DNA from: Tubiluchus corallicola | Lineage: Eukaryota; Priapulida; Priapulimorpha; Priapulimorphida; Tubiluchidae | NCBI GenBank assembly: GCA_030141605.1 | Contig: JAQGDQ010000005.1 | Coordinates: forward strand, 746,180 to 810,179 | Reading direction: 5' to 3' | Length of the DNA: 64,000 nt | Shown: piece by piece, positions 1-11,642 of the stretch | How positions within the stretch are numbered: the stretch's first letter is position 1 | Layout of the letters: every line of letters begins with the position of its first letter | Notes under the pieces: model-generated | The model's input: the letters and a program-made list of their open reading frames with translations, nothing else | Database searches by the model: none | What the model was told of the DNA's origin: nothing | Position numbers and translations under genes: made by a program

Positions 1-335
1 ATATGGAATAATTTTGAATTCTGTAAATATGACTCACACCAATGTACTATAAAATAAATTTGTGGTGCACCATAATGACAGCATCCCCAATGAATCATTT
101 TTGTTAAATGTACAGGCGTCCTACTTGACATATAATATGTTACTTTTATGTAGCAGTCTAGAGTAACTGGGAGCTGCAGCAGCTAAATTGTATAGAGTAC
201 AAATATTAACTATGTAAGCTATTCTGAGGATTAATCACAGGGTAATCTAACTATTCTATGATCTTCATTATTAATCTTCGTACCTCTTCCAATGAAGTTG
301 CAGATGCCATTCCACAAAATGTACAACTGAAAATA

Positions 336-415
336 AGCTAGAAAATTTGAAAAAAGGTTATCAATAAATAAGCACAAGAAAAAACAATGTAGCAAAATTT
401 TCAAATAAGCCAGTG
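336..415 (+). repeat. Dispersed repeat, copy 1 of a short pair
   Basis: About 80 bp here resembles 2786-2855 in the same orientation. Both begin CTAGAAAATTTGAAAAA, continue with a TCAATAA segment and end in an A-rich stretch containing TTTTCAA. By eye roughly three quarters of positions match. The second copy lies just beyond a retrotransposon relic, so the pair could be part of a larger interspersed element. Confidence 0.5.
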
Positions 416-540
416 GAAAGCAGAACAAGAATAACAAACTAGTAAAGGAATTGCAGATTTCTCACGGAAAACACGATAATATTTCATATCCTACCCAATT
501 TTGAAGTACGATAAAAATGTTATGTTTCAATATGTACAAT

Positions 541-960
541 AATGCCAAAGTGTTTCTGATAATTAAATAATAAGTAAAAACCTAATTAATGGTGTGGGAG
601 TCTAGCTAGTGGTGAACACCAGGAGTGAACATCACTTTCAACAGCACAAAATTCTCCAAGGACATGTTGCATGTGTTTACGAAAACGAAAATTGAAGTAC
701 AGTGCTACTGACAGTGTCAATTTAAATTTTAAATTTATCGCTGTGCTCATAAGATGAACAACATATGAATTGAGAACTACAGAGCCTGTTTTGTGTAATG
801 GATTTCCAAGGTGCAGGCGCTAGTTCCACCTTGCTAATGAATGACAAAATGCATGTAAAAGCAAAGACCTAGCTGACTGAATGCAAAATTAGGCTCTGTA
901 ATAATAATTCTTCCACATAACTTGAGTCATTCTTGAAAAACAATATGATCCCTTTCAATA
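541..960 (+). repeat. Dispersed repeat related to the interior of the hAT-like element at 14020-15860
   Basis: This segment aligns by eye with 14395-14875 over more than 400 bp in the same order. Shared blocks include CTGATAATTAAATAATA, CTTAATTAATGGTG (here CCTAATTAATGGTG), AAAATTGAAGTACAG and TAATAATTCTT. Indels are common and no terminal repeats are visible here. It is either a truncated, older copy of that element or a repeat nested inside it. Confidence 0.6.
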
Positions 961-1781
961 TTTCATAGATTACATTGTTTGGAGCTATAGCTTACAAGGC
1001 GAAAATTCAGCATTTTTTCTACTAAGAATAGGGAAAGGCAACTAAAAAATCTGTTTGTCCCGCTTTTTTCAAAGCGTACAGAGAATCCTATATAACATAA
1101 CTTTTGTACAGCAATTTGACAACATTACACTTAAATTTTTCTGCCTAATCTGTACTTAATTTATTAATCCCACAGAAAAAGTAACGAACCAACACCGAGT
1201 ATGACACAGTAACGAATGAATGATGTAATGACTAATGTACACTGTATCAATATGATCCCTAGCCACATTTGAACTAAATTTATTACTTTTTTAGTTTAAA
1301 TCAAATTTAAAGTTCTAAAATTAAAAGAAAATTAACCTATCCCAAGTTAATTAGTATATCCAAAATACCTTTACAACTAACTTCTGACTTCGCACAGCAC
1401 GTTACACTAGTACACTACAGCTAGAGCGCCCTGACAAAAGAGGAAAGAAAAACTGCATGACTTGACAGGCTTTTAAATCATTTTGCGTTTATTTATAGTA
1501 CGGTTTGATGTCGCCGTGGCTGTGAAGAGGACTTGACCATAACGACTAAGGTCAGAGAATATAATATTGCAGAATAATGACTGCTGTGTTTATTGAAACA
1601 CTAACATTCATATCAAAAAATTTTTGAACCCGAAACAGGATCATTTCTTACATAACACAATGCTGACGGCGGGTACAGCATATAAACGTAGATATAGACA
1701 TTTTATTTATCCCCTCATTTACACCAAAATACAAATAGGCTATTATTGCTATAGCTATTAATTAATCAGGACAAATGATAC

Positions 1782-2507
1782 ATGAAGGAAAGAGTTAACA
1801 GAGTGCAGGAAAAAGGTAGTGAAAGACCAATTGGTCATCAACAGGAAACAGATTTAGGCATTATATTTTCATCTAATATGAGACCCGCAACGCATATTTC
1901 AAACAAAGTTAAAAAAGCAATTGCCATTGTGGGAATGATTCACAGAATGTTCTGTGACAGGCATGCAAGCATTATAATTACCCTTTATAAATCCAAAGTT
2001 TGCTCAATCCTGAAATAATTATGATAGCATGGTTTGGAACCCACATTATGTGAAAGGAACAGGTTTGATCGAGGCTGTCCAGAAAAAAACCACTCAGATG
2101 GTGTTTGGAATGCAAGCCTTACCATACTGTGATCAGTTACGTCAACGAAAATTACAAATGCTTACTACTATAGAAGAGCACATGCTGATTTAATCCAAGT
2201 CTTCAAGTTTGTAAAGGACATTGACAAGGTTGACTGTGGAAACTTCTTCGAGTTCCAAAATTCAAATATGTTATCAAGGCCCCACATCGTAGGTCATCAT
2301 ATGTAGATAAGCAAGAAACGGGTTAATCTGGGTCTAAGAAAATTCTTTTTTAGTCAAAAAATGGTGAATGCTTGGAATGAGCTTCCGCAGGCAGCAGTAG
2401 ATGCATCTACACTGAACCAATTTAAGGGCACTGTCCAATATTATGTAAATAGGTTAGAACAGCAAAACATTGAATTGCTACATGATAAAGCTTTTTGTAA
2501 ACACTGA
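1782..2507 (+). mobile_element. CR1/L2-like non-LTR retrotransposon, decayed 3' end of the reverse transcriptase ORF
   Basis: The fragment encodes the C-terminal end of a non-LTR reverse transcriptase. Residues read ETDLGIIFSSNMRPATHIS, then KVKKAIAIVGMIHRMF, then a LYKSKVCSIL segment, the usual order for CR1/L2-type polymerases (EKDLG..., KVKKA...LG.I.R.F, LYK..V.). A stop at 2016-2018 interrupts the frame. The homology resumes with MVWNPHY and VQKKTTQMVFGM at about 2030-2130, breaks again, and ends with FFSQKMVNAWNELPQAAVDA and NQFKG before a stop at 2505-2507. That last block is the typical C-terminal signature of the group. The 5' part is missing, as expected for target-primed 5' truncation. 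Several stops and frameshifts show it is dead. Confidence 0.85.
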
Positions 2508-2562
2508 TGCAGCCTTGTATGCTGAAGTTACTATTTTGCTCTAATAGCTCAGTCCTAAAACT

Positions 2563-2565
<3 letters not shown>

Positions 2566-2597
<32 letters not shown>
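2566..2597. repeat. (AT)n microsatellite
   Basis: About 16 uninterrupted AT units, starting some 60 bp after the stop codon of the retrotransposon relic. CR1/L2-type elements often end in short tandem repeats, so this could mark the 3' end of the insertion. Confidence 0.85.
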
Positions 2598-2601
<4 letters not shown>

Positions 2602-2785
2602 ACTGTGTTTACATACATAGTAAATATAGTATACTAAGTCATTTATGTTTTCTAAGTGTTGTGCTAGCGCCACAAATAACAGTGCTTAAATAGAAGTGTG
2701 CATGATGTCACTCTGAAGGGTTATTACGCATCTTGGCTATCTATATCTGAAAGAAAGTTGGGAACTACCATACCTTCCTATACAA

Positions 2786-2855
2786 ACTAGAAAATTTGAA
2801 AAATGTCATCAATAAGCCCAAAAAACATTACAGTAAACTTTTCAATCAAACCTAA
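2786..2855 (+). repeat. Dispersed repeat, copy 2 of a short pair
   Basis: Matches 336-415 in the same orientation, beginning CTAGAAAATTTGAAAAA and continuing with TCATCAATAAGCCCA. No target duplication was found. Confidence 0.5.
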
Positions 2856-3018
2856 GTAATATTACTAACATTACTTACTATTGATTCCAGATTTTAAGGA
2901 TCTGCTCTGTGTCATTTTATCTATTGAGTTTAACTTGTAAATGTATCTAACTTGTAACCATAAATTATTTCGTTGCCCTACAGGACTATTGGGACAACTA
3001 CATGTAAAGTGTTGCATA

Positions 3019-3021
<3 letters not shown>

Positions 3022-3053
<32 letters not shown>
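3022..3053. repeat. (AT)n microsatellite
   Basis: About 15 uninterrupted AT units in the region upstream of the V-ATPase G gene. Confidence 0.85.
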
Positions 3054-3056
<3 letters not shown>

Positions 3057-3538
3057 CATGGGCCCAGGAAGGATGTGATTAAATATTATTGACTTTAGGG
3101 TTAGATAGCACTAGCAGTTTAATTTAGAATTTAGCTAAGTTTAAATTGCAGTGCCATAACTTAAGCAACAGTCTTGAAGTCTTGAATAATATTCTTCTAA
3201 AAATCTTTAGTGCCATACTAGAAGTTTGGGGTTCGCATGGTTAGTATAAATGCTGAGCAAAGCAACTCGCTAATTTGGGTGGTATTAGAGGTTATGAAAA
3301 GAGGTGAAACAGGCAAAACAAACATAGTGGGCGCGGGTTAAAAACACAGTTAGATTTACAGGTGGGATAAAATTTTATATCACTTGTAAATTCAAATGCA
3401 TGTTTTCGACATATTAGACTAAGATATCCGTGGTCTGCACAAGTACTCAAGCGGTGCGTTTGGTAATCCCAGACTTTATAAAACGTATATGGTAGATTTA
3501 ATTTGTTATTTGCTTGTATGAGAACATTTTCGGTTTAA

Positions 3539-6500
3539 ATGGCAAGCCAGTCAACAGGTATTCAACAGCTTTTAATAGCTGAGAAAAAGGCAGCTGAAAA
3601 GGTTGCAGAGGCTCGCAAAAGTATGTCTATTTTTATTTGCTATAAGTCCTTTTGTAAGAAATTTTTTGTGTTATTTAAGTTAATTAAAAAATTTACTAGG
3701 TCTCGAGGAATTACAGTCATTATTAATCGTGCCAATGAATTAGTAAAAACCAGGGAACAAGTCGACTTACATTCACATGAGATTTCCAAATAAAAGGCAA
3801 ACAAAATGCTTTTGATAGTGAAAAAGTTTTGCAACAACAGGACGGTCTTAGAAGAAACAGGAAAGTTCTTAATTATAATTTTATGTAAATTTGAGTAATT
3901 AGGCCGATTGTCATTCCGACTGGCCTTATTATCTGAATGATTTTAAATCGAGAAAGAGCATCCAAAAGCAGAGGCACTAACTCTGTGTTGTGTCAAAGGG
4001 CATGGCGTTTATATACTGTGGGAGGTCACAAAGATTTAAAAGAAGTTTCATACCACTGCAATGCATAGGTTAAGAGGCGACTGACTGCAAACTTTTTAGA
4101 TAAGAAATGGTAATGACATTGTTAGCAATAAAAACAATGTTATTTGTAGTGTTTCCATGAGGTACTCTGGTACTTTCCCACAGTGTTTATTACCCGAGTC
4201 TGATATTTCTACTTGGTTCCGACAGTGAAAGTGCAGACAGTATTATTATTAAGACTAGGCAAAGCCCGCAAAAAGGATTTTGGGCATAAATGAGCACACA
4301 ACTCACACTACACCACCCACACCATACCACCCCACCACACTACACCACCCACACTTGCCACACTACTCACACACCACACTATTAACACCACACCACCCAC
4401 ACCCTACCACCCACTCCACCAACAGCACACACACCCTACTTTACCACCCCACCACAATCATCCACAGCACAGCCACACCACACACAACCCACACCAGATC
4501 AAATCCACCACCTCACGTGGTGATCATGATGTTGATGACGATGATGATGGCGGCAACGATGACGACACCAACAGCAGAGCATCACAGCAAAACCATTCAA
4601 AATATTTTGCACAAAGTCGAAACAATGTGCTATAGCAAATGCTCTTAAACCTATCTACCAATGATCAATAATGCACGGACATTCAACATAGTTTTGTTTT
4701 GCTGCTTCTCAGATGATAACAAGCTAACAGAACCTATTTATACGTACAATCTATAACATTGTAGAATGACGGGTGGAGACAATGCCTAGAACATGTGCGA
4801 AATTTCTCAAACTCAAAGACAATGGATGTTCCAAACAGCATGCTGCACAGGGGGTAGCAAAAGAACTTCGAAATATACCCCTCCCGTTTCGCCCAGTATC
4901 TTCTCTCCTAGTGAAACCACTGGCACCGCCCTCAGCAGGTTTCCATTCTCTAGAAATAAGAGGTATAAGTTTTGCAATTTTTTGCAAAAAACGGTCAGAA
5001 AAGGGCGTTTTTTGGAGGTTTTTCGGCCCCTGTTCCACCCGGTGTGCCCGATTCGAAAAATAAACCCCGATGTGTGAACCCTTAGGTGGAGAACTTTCAT
5101 TTAACACATATATCGTCGAAAATGGTGCCGTCGTCGGAGCGGTAGCCTCATCGGTTTTATATGTATATATATATACCAGCGAAATTAATATATAGACTAG
5201 CAAAGGCCCCGCAAGAAATTTTGCGTATAAATACATTTATAATCAATAATACGCGAACATCCTACATAGTCGGCATTTATAACGCAAAGCCAGTAGCAGC
5301 TTTTACTGAATTAAAGCTATAAGGTTATAAGCAGAGTATAATGGATGACGTCACAACAATTGCGTTGCGTCAGCAGTTTTCCAAGCGAAAATCACGCGAA
5401 ATGGAACATCTAATTAACTCGTCGCCACTCCTCTTGGTGGATGTGTCCTAAAATATAGCCCACACCATCATGTAGCCCTGTTCTGCTTCTTTCTAAAGAG
5501 CTATATATCTCCTTTCGAGAGTCCCACCAGGCGCCGCTAGAACGTTTTTTCTGCAGGCTGTTTGGTCAAAATTTCGAAAAAATCTGGAGTTGAGTCCGGG
5601 AAAACGCCCGTTACGGGACGTCGTGGCCTTCTCTCGGAATATAAATATGCCTACTACACCCACCGTTGAACGGACTATCTATCCATAGCAAGCACCACCC
5701 AAGCATATCCATTATTTAAAAATTTATTTAAAATTTAAATACTGCTTTCTGTGGTACACGTGTACTGTACAATAGCTACCTACTGGCAGACTATTAACAA
5801 CTGCCTTGGCATACTACCAGCCTGCACTCAAACACACGAAACTTAGTCTAAAGTTAATAAATTATTAGTCATTATTATTTTGAACTACTGTATAACAGTG
5901 TACTTCGGCATTAATAAGCCAGCAGTAACTATATATCTGTATCAGTTGCAAGCACATGACAGGTCAAACCATTTGAAAGGGTGACTTACAAAACTTTACT
6001 AAAACAAACTGTAATTCCTTTACAAAAAGGTTAATTGTTCGAAATGCTTTATTAACATTTAAAAAGCTTTTAGGTCACTAACTGTGATACTAACAAATGG
6101 ATTGTTAAGTTTAACAACACACAAAAATACGATAGATTCTTATAATCCCTACACTCTAGCTGATTCGTTCTTAAAGCGTAAAACACAAGTAATTAAGAAG
6201 TCTGAGAGATAAAGTGGTGTGGTGGCAAAACACTAACTTTTGTGACTTATACCTCATGTTCAGCTCCTAAGCGTGTAATAACTGAATGTTTATTGCTAAG
6301 ATAACACAGTTAGTTAAAATGCACCAGTGATTGTTCTTATTTGTGAATGATTACAGTTTCCTCACTGCCACTGAATTTTAACAATCGGGTATCCATCTGG
6401 TATAAGGAATAGGGTACTCGAGTCTGATTTTTACCTGTGTAAACATTACTGTCTGAATATGAGATCTAATATGAGTTAAAAGGCAGTCTGATGTAGTCAG

Positions 6501-8547
6501 ATCCAAATTAAATTTAAAACTGATAAAGGGCAATGACCATGTTTCTTCATTATAACTCTCTTGTGTTATAAATTTCTCTCGTTAAATGTTTTTGCTTTTT
6601 TTTTAAAAATCGTTGCAAATGTGTCATCCTGCTCGAATACTTTATTAGAATTTCCCACTTCAATCAGTAGTTATGGATTTTAATCTTTGCATTTCCAATT
6701 GTTTTTCGTTTTCACAGACCTTCTATGTGGCGTGTCCCTAATATAGCTTATCATGCATGAGAGTTCTCAGTAGACGGGCATAGTTGCCTCGATGTGATCG
6801 AAAAAGGTGGAGACTGAATTGAATTGATTTCAATTCAATTTTGAATTGACACAGAATTTTTACTTAAAATACTACTAAATCTCTGTCAAAATATACGTAG
6901 CAATTATCATAATTTATAGAGTATGAAGGTTATTAACACAGGTGATATCATACGGGTCTAAATAAAACTGTTGTGGTGTTAGTGATTACTGTTATCTGAT
7001 ACCATCTTAATCATCATAATTTATATGGCTGTGTAGGCAGATTGCAACACGAGTTGTTATAGACACATTTTTAAAAATTGTAAAAATTCCAAATCTGCTA
7101 CGATTGACCCCAAAATTTATAAACTAACATACGGTAGTGCAACGTGACATATGGTTAAAGCTATTCATAACTTGTCACAGGAGTGTACTGATTCCGTGTG
7201 CCGCTGCTGCTAATTCTAATTACTTACCGTGAAGCCACCAATGATTTCTCAGGCGCGCCGGCGTGGAAAAGTGTACATTGGTACACATAACTATCTTAGA
7301 CCTTTGTTTTAAATGCATTTTTATGATGTTTTATACTGTGTCCCGGTACTTAAATGCTACCAATCAATGAAATTTGTGTAGTTGTATATAAATGCATATA
7401 TGATTCTGAAAATAAACCTTTTTTGTATACATTGTTATGTATAGTTTAATTTGACCACACTGAAGCAGTTGTGTAAATTAGTGTCAAAAATGGTATTTGT
7501 GATAGTTTATCTTTCTGTTCAGGAAAAGCAAGACGTCTGAAACAAGCAAAAGAGGAAGCACAAGCAGAAATTGAGGCTTATAGAAAGGAGAGGGAAAGGA
7601 GCTTTAAAGAGTATGAATCACAGGTTAGTTTGCAATTTTGTAGCATTTTAAATTTTGTAATGTGCCAGTGGCACTTCGTTAGTGTGCACAATAGAGTACC
7701 TTAATCATGCTGTATGAATTTGCAAACTCCAGCAACAGGTGGAGCCTTTTAACAGGCAACAAATTTCTCCATAAAATAGTTTTTACTTTAGCTGCACCTC
7801 AGCCCACCTGCAGATGTGTATATGATTTGCAGACCAAGTAATTATGATAATACAAGTGCATGTGAAAATTAGTGTTTCTTGTAGAATACAGACAAATAAT
7901 TTGTAGTCTAGTTAATGCAAAATCTGAATGTTTTGGTGTGCTTTCCTATCTATTATGTTATGCAAAACAGTGATGGCTAAACTTGAAATTTTGTGAAATA
8001 TTTGTAGAGATTGTTGGCTTTGAAATGGAAATACAATTTGTAAATTGTGTAGTGTACTTTCTTTTTTAACGTATTTACTGTGTTGATGCCAGCTTTTTTA
8101 CTTTAGTGTGTACTTCGTGTAAAGTTAGTGTGAACTTTATTAGCTGTGCAAAAACATTGGGATTCGGAAACCGATTCAAGTTCTGTAATTGAAAGACGAT
8201 GATTCAGTTGAAATTGATACTGACACCTTCTTGACACTGCACGCACAGCATACAATTTTAGTAAACTCTACAAGTGCATTAAAATGTTTTGACCAATTGG
8301 GCTAATTTTTAGTAATTGTTAACCAATATCTTCAACATTGCCTGATATTTAGTTTTCACTTTTTCTGTAGCATGTTGGTTCGAGAGATGATACAGCAACT
8401 TTAATAGAAGATCGTACCAAACAACGAATTACAGACATGAACAGAAAAGTAGCGGCAAAACAAGAAGTTGTACTGAAGAATATTCTAGATTTGGTGTATG
8501 ACATAAAACCAGAACTTCATCAAAACTATACATTAGGCTCAAAATAG
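3539..8547 (+). CDS. ATP6V1G: V-type proton ATPase subunit G (three coding exons, complete)
   Basis: Subunit G pairs with subunit E to form the peripheral stalks of the V1 sector, which hold the catalytic head still while the rotor turns during proton pumping. Coding exons are 3539-3620, 7523-7623 and 8371-8547, each bounded by GT-AG, giving 119 aa against about 118 in vertebrates. The start is secure: residues 1-27 begin [20 protein letters not shown], nearly the animal consensus. Exon 2 opens [20 protein letters not shown], the conserved charged helix. Exon 3 ends in [17 protein letters not shown], matching the conserved C-terminus. The protein is an almost continuous amphipathic helix without signal peptide or membrane span, hence cytosolic face. 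Introns are 3.9 kb and 0.75 kb; the first is full of repeats. The downstream neighbour EBP2 is convergent. No oddities in the coding sequence. Confidence 0.97.
4253..4700 (+). repeat. Repeat copy 1, split by a low-complexity insert
   Basis: The left part (about 4253-4292) and right part (about 4661-4700) together match the contiguous copy at 5194-5275. The left part has AGACTAGGCAAAGCCCGCAA; the second copy has AGACTAGCAAAGGCCCCGCA. The right part has ATCAATAATGCACGGACATT; the second copy has ATCAATAATACGCGAACATC. About 365 bp of unrelated sequence separates the two parts here, so this copy looks interrupted by an insertion. It lies in intron 1 of the V-ATPase G gene. Confidence 0.6.
4294..4500. 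repeat. C/A-rich, almost G-free low-complexity tract
   Basis: About 200 bp built from irregular CCACC, CACAC and ACTACAC units with almost no G on the + strand. It is followed at about 4518-4570 by a GATGATG-type tract. Both sit inside the insert that splits repeat copy 1. The long open frame through here on the + strand is a by-product of the composition. Confidence 0.75.
4750..5170. other. GC-richer island in intron 1 of ATP6V1G, probably repeat-derived
   Basis: Base composition is clearly richer in G and C than the surroundings, and overlapping open frames exist on both strands (161 codons on - at 4751-5236, about 95 codons in two + frames). None resembles a known protein, and simultaneous openness on both strands fits composition rather than coding. 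A second GC-richer patch lies at about 5340-5640. The island is flanked by the two copies of the AGACTAG repeat, so it may be part of a composite element. Confidence 0.4.
5194..5275 (+). repeat. Repeat copy 2, uninterrupted
   Basis: Contiguous counterpart of the split copy at 4253-4700, in direct orientation about 940 bp away. It follows a short TATA-rich stretch at 5159-5176. A perfect TGACGTCA palindrome lies about 70 bp further on, at about 5345-5352. Confidence 0.6.
6813..6849. repeat. Short inverted repeat of TTGAATTGAA type
   Basis: Alternating GAATTGAATTGA and TTTCAATTCAA half-sites form a near-perfect palindrome with a following TTGAATTG. It could extrude a small hairpin. No function can be inferred. 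Confidence 0.5.
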
Positions 8548-8939
8548 ATACTTTGTGTATATATAAACATACATTCCATGGAATGTACAAATGTAATGGG
8601 CAAAAAATACACATAGATATTACCAAAAGTTATAGAATAGTCCAGTCCTTGCAAGTCCTGTAATTTCGTGTGAAACTTTCCATTTGTTAGATGCACATTT
8701 TGGCAGGTGTATGAGGCTTTAAATTTTTAATAGCATATTGGAAAAAATTTTAAATCTGTCAATATGCAGTCTCATATGAAAGTGATATTTTTTCCATTGA
8801 ACATTCTATGACTAAAAGGTGAACGTGCAAGACTATAGTCTGGTATTATAAGTTTCTGTTATTTTGTTACACATATAATATATATTGTTGTACTAATAAT
8901 TGTATAGCCGAGGGTAATAACGTAGAATTGTGTCTAGGT

Positions 8940-8945
8940 AATAAA
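8940..8945 (+). terminator. Candidate poly(A) signal of ATP6V1G
   Basis: The first AATAAA after the ATP6V1G stop, about 390 bp downstream. Another lies near 9685. Which is used cannot be told from sequence alone. Confidence 0.4.
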
Positions 8946-10515
8946 CTATTTGTTTAACCCGACCAGCGAAAATGTTGCAACAACTTACTGTCCACGTCTT
9001 TGGTTTATATTTCACTTTTTATTTAGACTGTGACTTATGTCCAAGTTGGTATTGTTTAATTTGCCTTTCTGTAATAAGTTTTTTTAAGTTAGTTATAATT
9101 ACAAGAACAATGCTGCTAGAAAACTGTAATCGATACAAGTTACCACCATAAAATGCAACTATTTGTAGGTAAGCTGGATGCTACTAAATTTGCCCTATAA
9201 AACTAATCAATTATTTTTGCATTTCTACAGTGCAAAACATTAACTTTACATAAATGTGATAATTTCTTTTTTATCTTGCTCATTTTAATATTATTGAATG
9301 GTGGTGCTATTGGCAACTCTTCAAGTTTGAGTAGCTGTAAGTTCTGCAATTCGATAACTGGGTACATGCTCTTTCGTCTGTTCAATGCACTTATCGGTTT
9401 CTTTATTAAATATTTTAGTATTTGTAGCTTCAGAAACTCTGTGGACAATTTCTGTAAATTAATAATAATATACATTGCTAGATATTAATGTGTATCTCCC
9501 AGTTAAATAGGAGCAGTTTTTGCACCACTGTATTTGTAGCTTAAGCTGTTGCCAGTTTGTCTGAGAGCTGAACATGAAAAAACTTTCTGAGCAGCATTTA
9601 TATGACTGTGTACTTTCTCTATTTTGTGTAGAAGACAACATGCTGGAAATTTATGTTAAATGCTCTGTAGTTACCTGAGAAAATAATAAATGTTGAGAAC
9701 CAATTGATTACAAATTTATGACGTCTTATTCATTCAATCCGTTTAGCACTCTGAAGGCATTTGTAATATCAAGCCTAAAATCATACTTTTGTCCAAACAT
9801 ACTTCAATGTACTGTATGTGATTGATAAAAAATATTAGTAACAAGGTACAGCGTATGAAAGTTTTAGTGTGACTGATATCTCACATTATGCTGCTTTCTT
9901 ATCGCTGTGATAAAATTTTCTGTTTTTGAGCGTTTTTTAATGGAATGCCTTATTGTCAGGTTGCTTTTTATAGCTCAGTTAATGCTTTTGACAACAAAGA
10001 GTGAGCATTTTTACATTTTTCAAAGGATAAAATTAGTTTAAACAGTATTAATTTTATTTACAAATTGAAAATATGTATATTATTGAACTGAAAAGCAGAA
10101 AATATAGGAATTGTTAATAGGATGTGCTAACAGGTTCAAAGGAACCTGTATTAGACCATCTGACACACATAGGATAAAGTAAGATAAAATCTATCTTCTG
10201 CAAGGGCAAAATTCTAAAAGAACAATGGATTTTAGGTGTGATCAGCGAGAAAATAACTGGACATCTACGCCTATGCAGAGTTTGTTCCCTGCACAGAATA
10301 GGAATATGCTATGTAGATTTACGCAGAACATTATCAAATTTACATAGTATATTATTATCCCACAGTTCCTGCTCTTTACTGATGATGGTTTTGAATTTGA
10401 GCAGACAAGGTATACTGTCTAACTTAATTAATGTCAGATTTGAAAGAAAAGGAAACCTGCAGCTGTTTCTTTGGCTCTGTGGTTGAGTATTAAACACAGA
10501 TAACCATTGAAATTA

Positions 10516-10685
10516 CAGTCAAACCTCTTTATATTGCTTACTTTGGGACTGCAAAAAAGTTAGCATACAATTTTGGTATTATAACTAGGTGCATTAATAC
10601 ATAAAAGTCTGTGCAAACATAGACATTTTGCATTGCTAAACATTTGGGCGTTAAGCGAGGGAGGCACTATCAAGAGGTTTGACTG
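10516..10685. mobile_element. Small pogo/Tigger-like MITE
   Basis: A 170 bp unit bounded by inverted repeats that begin CAGTCAAACCTCTT on both strands (14 of 14 bases identical, then ATA and TGC shared with mismatches). The left end is preceded by TA; the right end is followed by CA, one transition away from the TA target duplication of Tc1/mariner/pogo elements. There is no coding capacity, so it is a non-autonomous element. Confidence 0.75.
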
Positions 10686-11642
10686 CACAATCATTTCATT
10701 TGCAAAAAAGCAGTAAACTAAGTCTAGCTAGAAACTGAAGGCTCAGATAAGTTAGTATGGCTTTATCTGAAAAGGTATGGTGAGTTACAATTCACAGTAA
10801 TAATGTTTGCAATAGTAATACTAAAACAATTATCATCATTGCAAAAATTGCTCAGTAACTATAATCACAATTACATATATTTTCCATGAAATTCAGCCAA
10901 GAATGTTATTACTGTGCATGTATTAACCCAGAAAGTTGTGGCTAGCAGCTTATTTGCAGATCACAGATTTGACTTGCAGGAGTATACAGTACACTATTGT
11001 TCATACAGCCTAATGGAACACCACACAGTTACAGTTTTATAGTAAGTAAACTGATTGCCTTCTTACTTGCATTGCGAGATTATTTTTACTTATCTGTGAT
11101 GTGTAGCCCAGTGTAATTTATGTAAATTTAGCAAGAAAAATTCTGATAACACTAGTATTTTATTTTTGTTTTACCACATATGCACATTCTTTGTTAAATC
11201 TGCTAGAAATACTAGTGGCATTAGGTTAAAATTAATACAGCCTATTTTTGCCTGTACAAAACTGTTCATGAGTTTTTACATACAATACGGTTATCGGCGA
11301 TGCCTAGATTACATTTTGACGTTAAATCATATTTTGCCTTTAATGCAAGTTTATAGTTTACTGATAATAATGCACACAGTACTTTACTCATATTTCGATC
11401 TGCACATGTAAAACTTCATATTAAGCCGTAGTTTGAACAAGGCTGACTTTACACAAACTTTCATTTCTCACAGGTAGTTTCAATTTTAATGTGCTCAACT
11501 TCCACCTTGGCTGCCATCACAAGCATTCAGAAACTTCAAAGTTAAAAAACTAGTTGCAAGTGTCTCAGTGTCTAGAAGACTCTCTCAAGAGCCGTCACAT
11601 TCTTGAATGTGATTCACTTAATCTTTAGCAGCTATAACTTTG

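Larger units (their letters stand above)
1..1781. other. Intergenic stretch without a recognisable gene
   Basis: I see no exon with recognisable protein similarity on either strand. The stretch holds two dispersed repeats, at about 336-415 and 541-960, each with a second copy elsewhere in the window. The rest is AT-rich unique-looking sequence. It could contain untranslated sequence of a gene to the left, which cannot be judged from here. Confidence 0.5.
8548..11642. other. 3' flanks between two convergent genes
   Basis: Contains the 3' ends of ATP6V1G (+) and EBP2 (-), candidate poly(A) signals (AATAAA at 8940 on +; AATAAA on - at about 11159-11164), and the small MITE at 10516-10685. No further gene is recognised. 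Confidence 0.5.

Noticed and set aside
4280-4648. 122-codon plus-strand frame, His/Thr/Pro-rich
   Set aside because: It follows the C/A-rich low-complexity tract exactly; composition alone explains it.
4751-5236. 161-codon minus frame with overlapping plus frames of about 95 codons
   Set aside because: Both strands are open at once in a GC-richer repeat island and none resembles a known protein.
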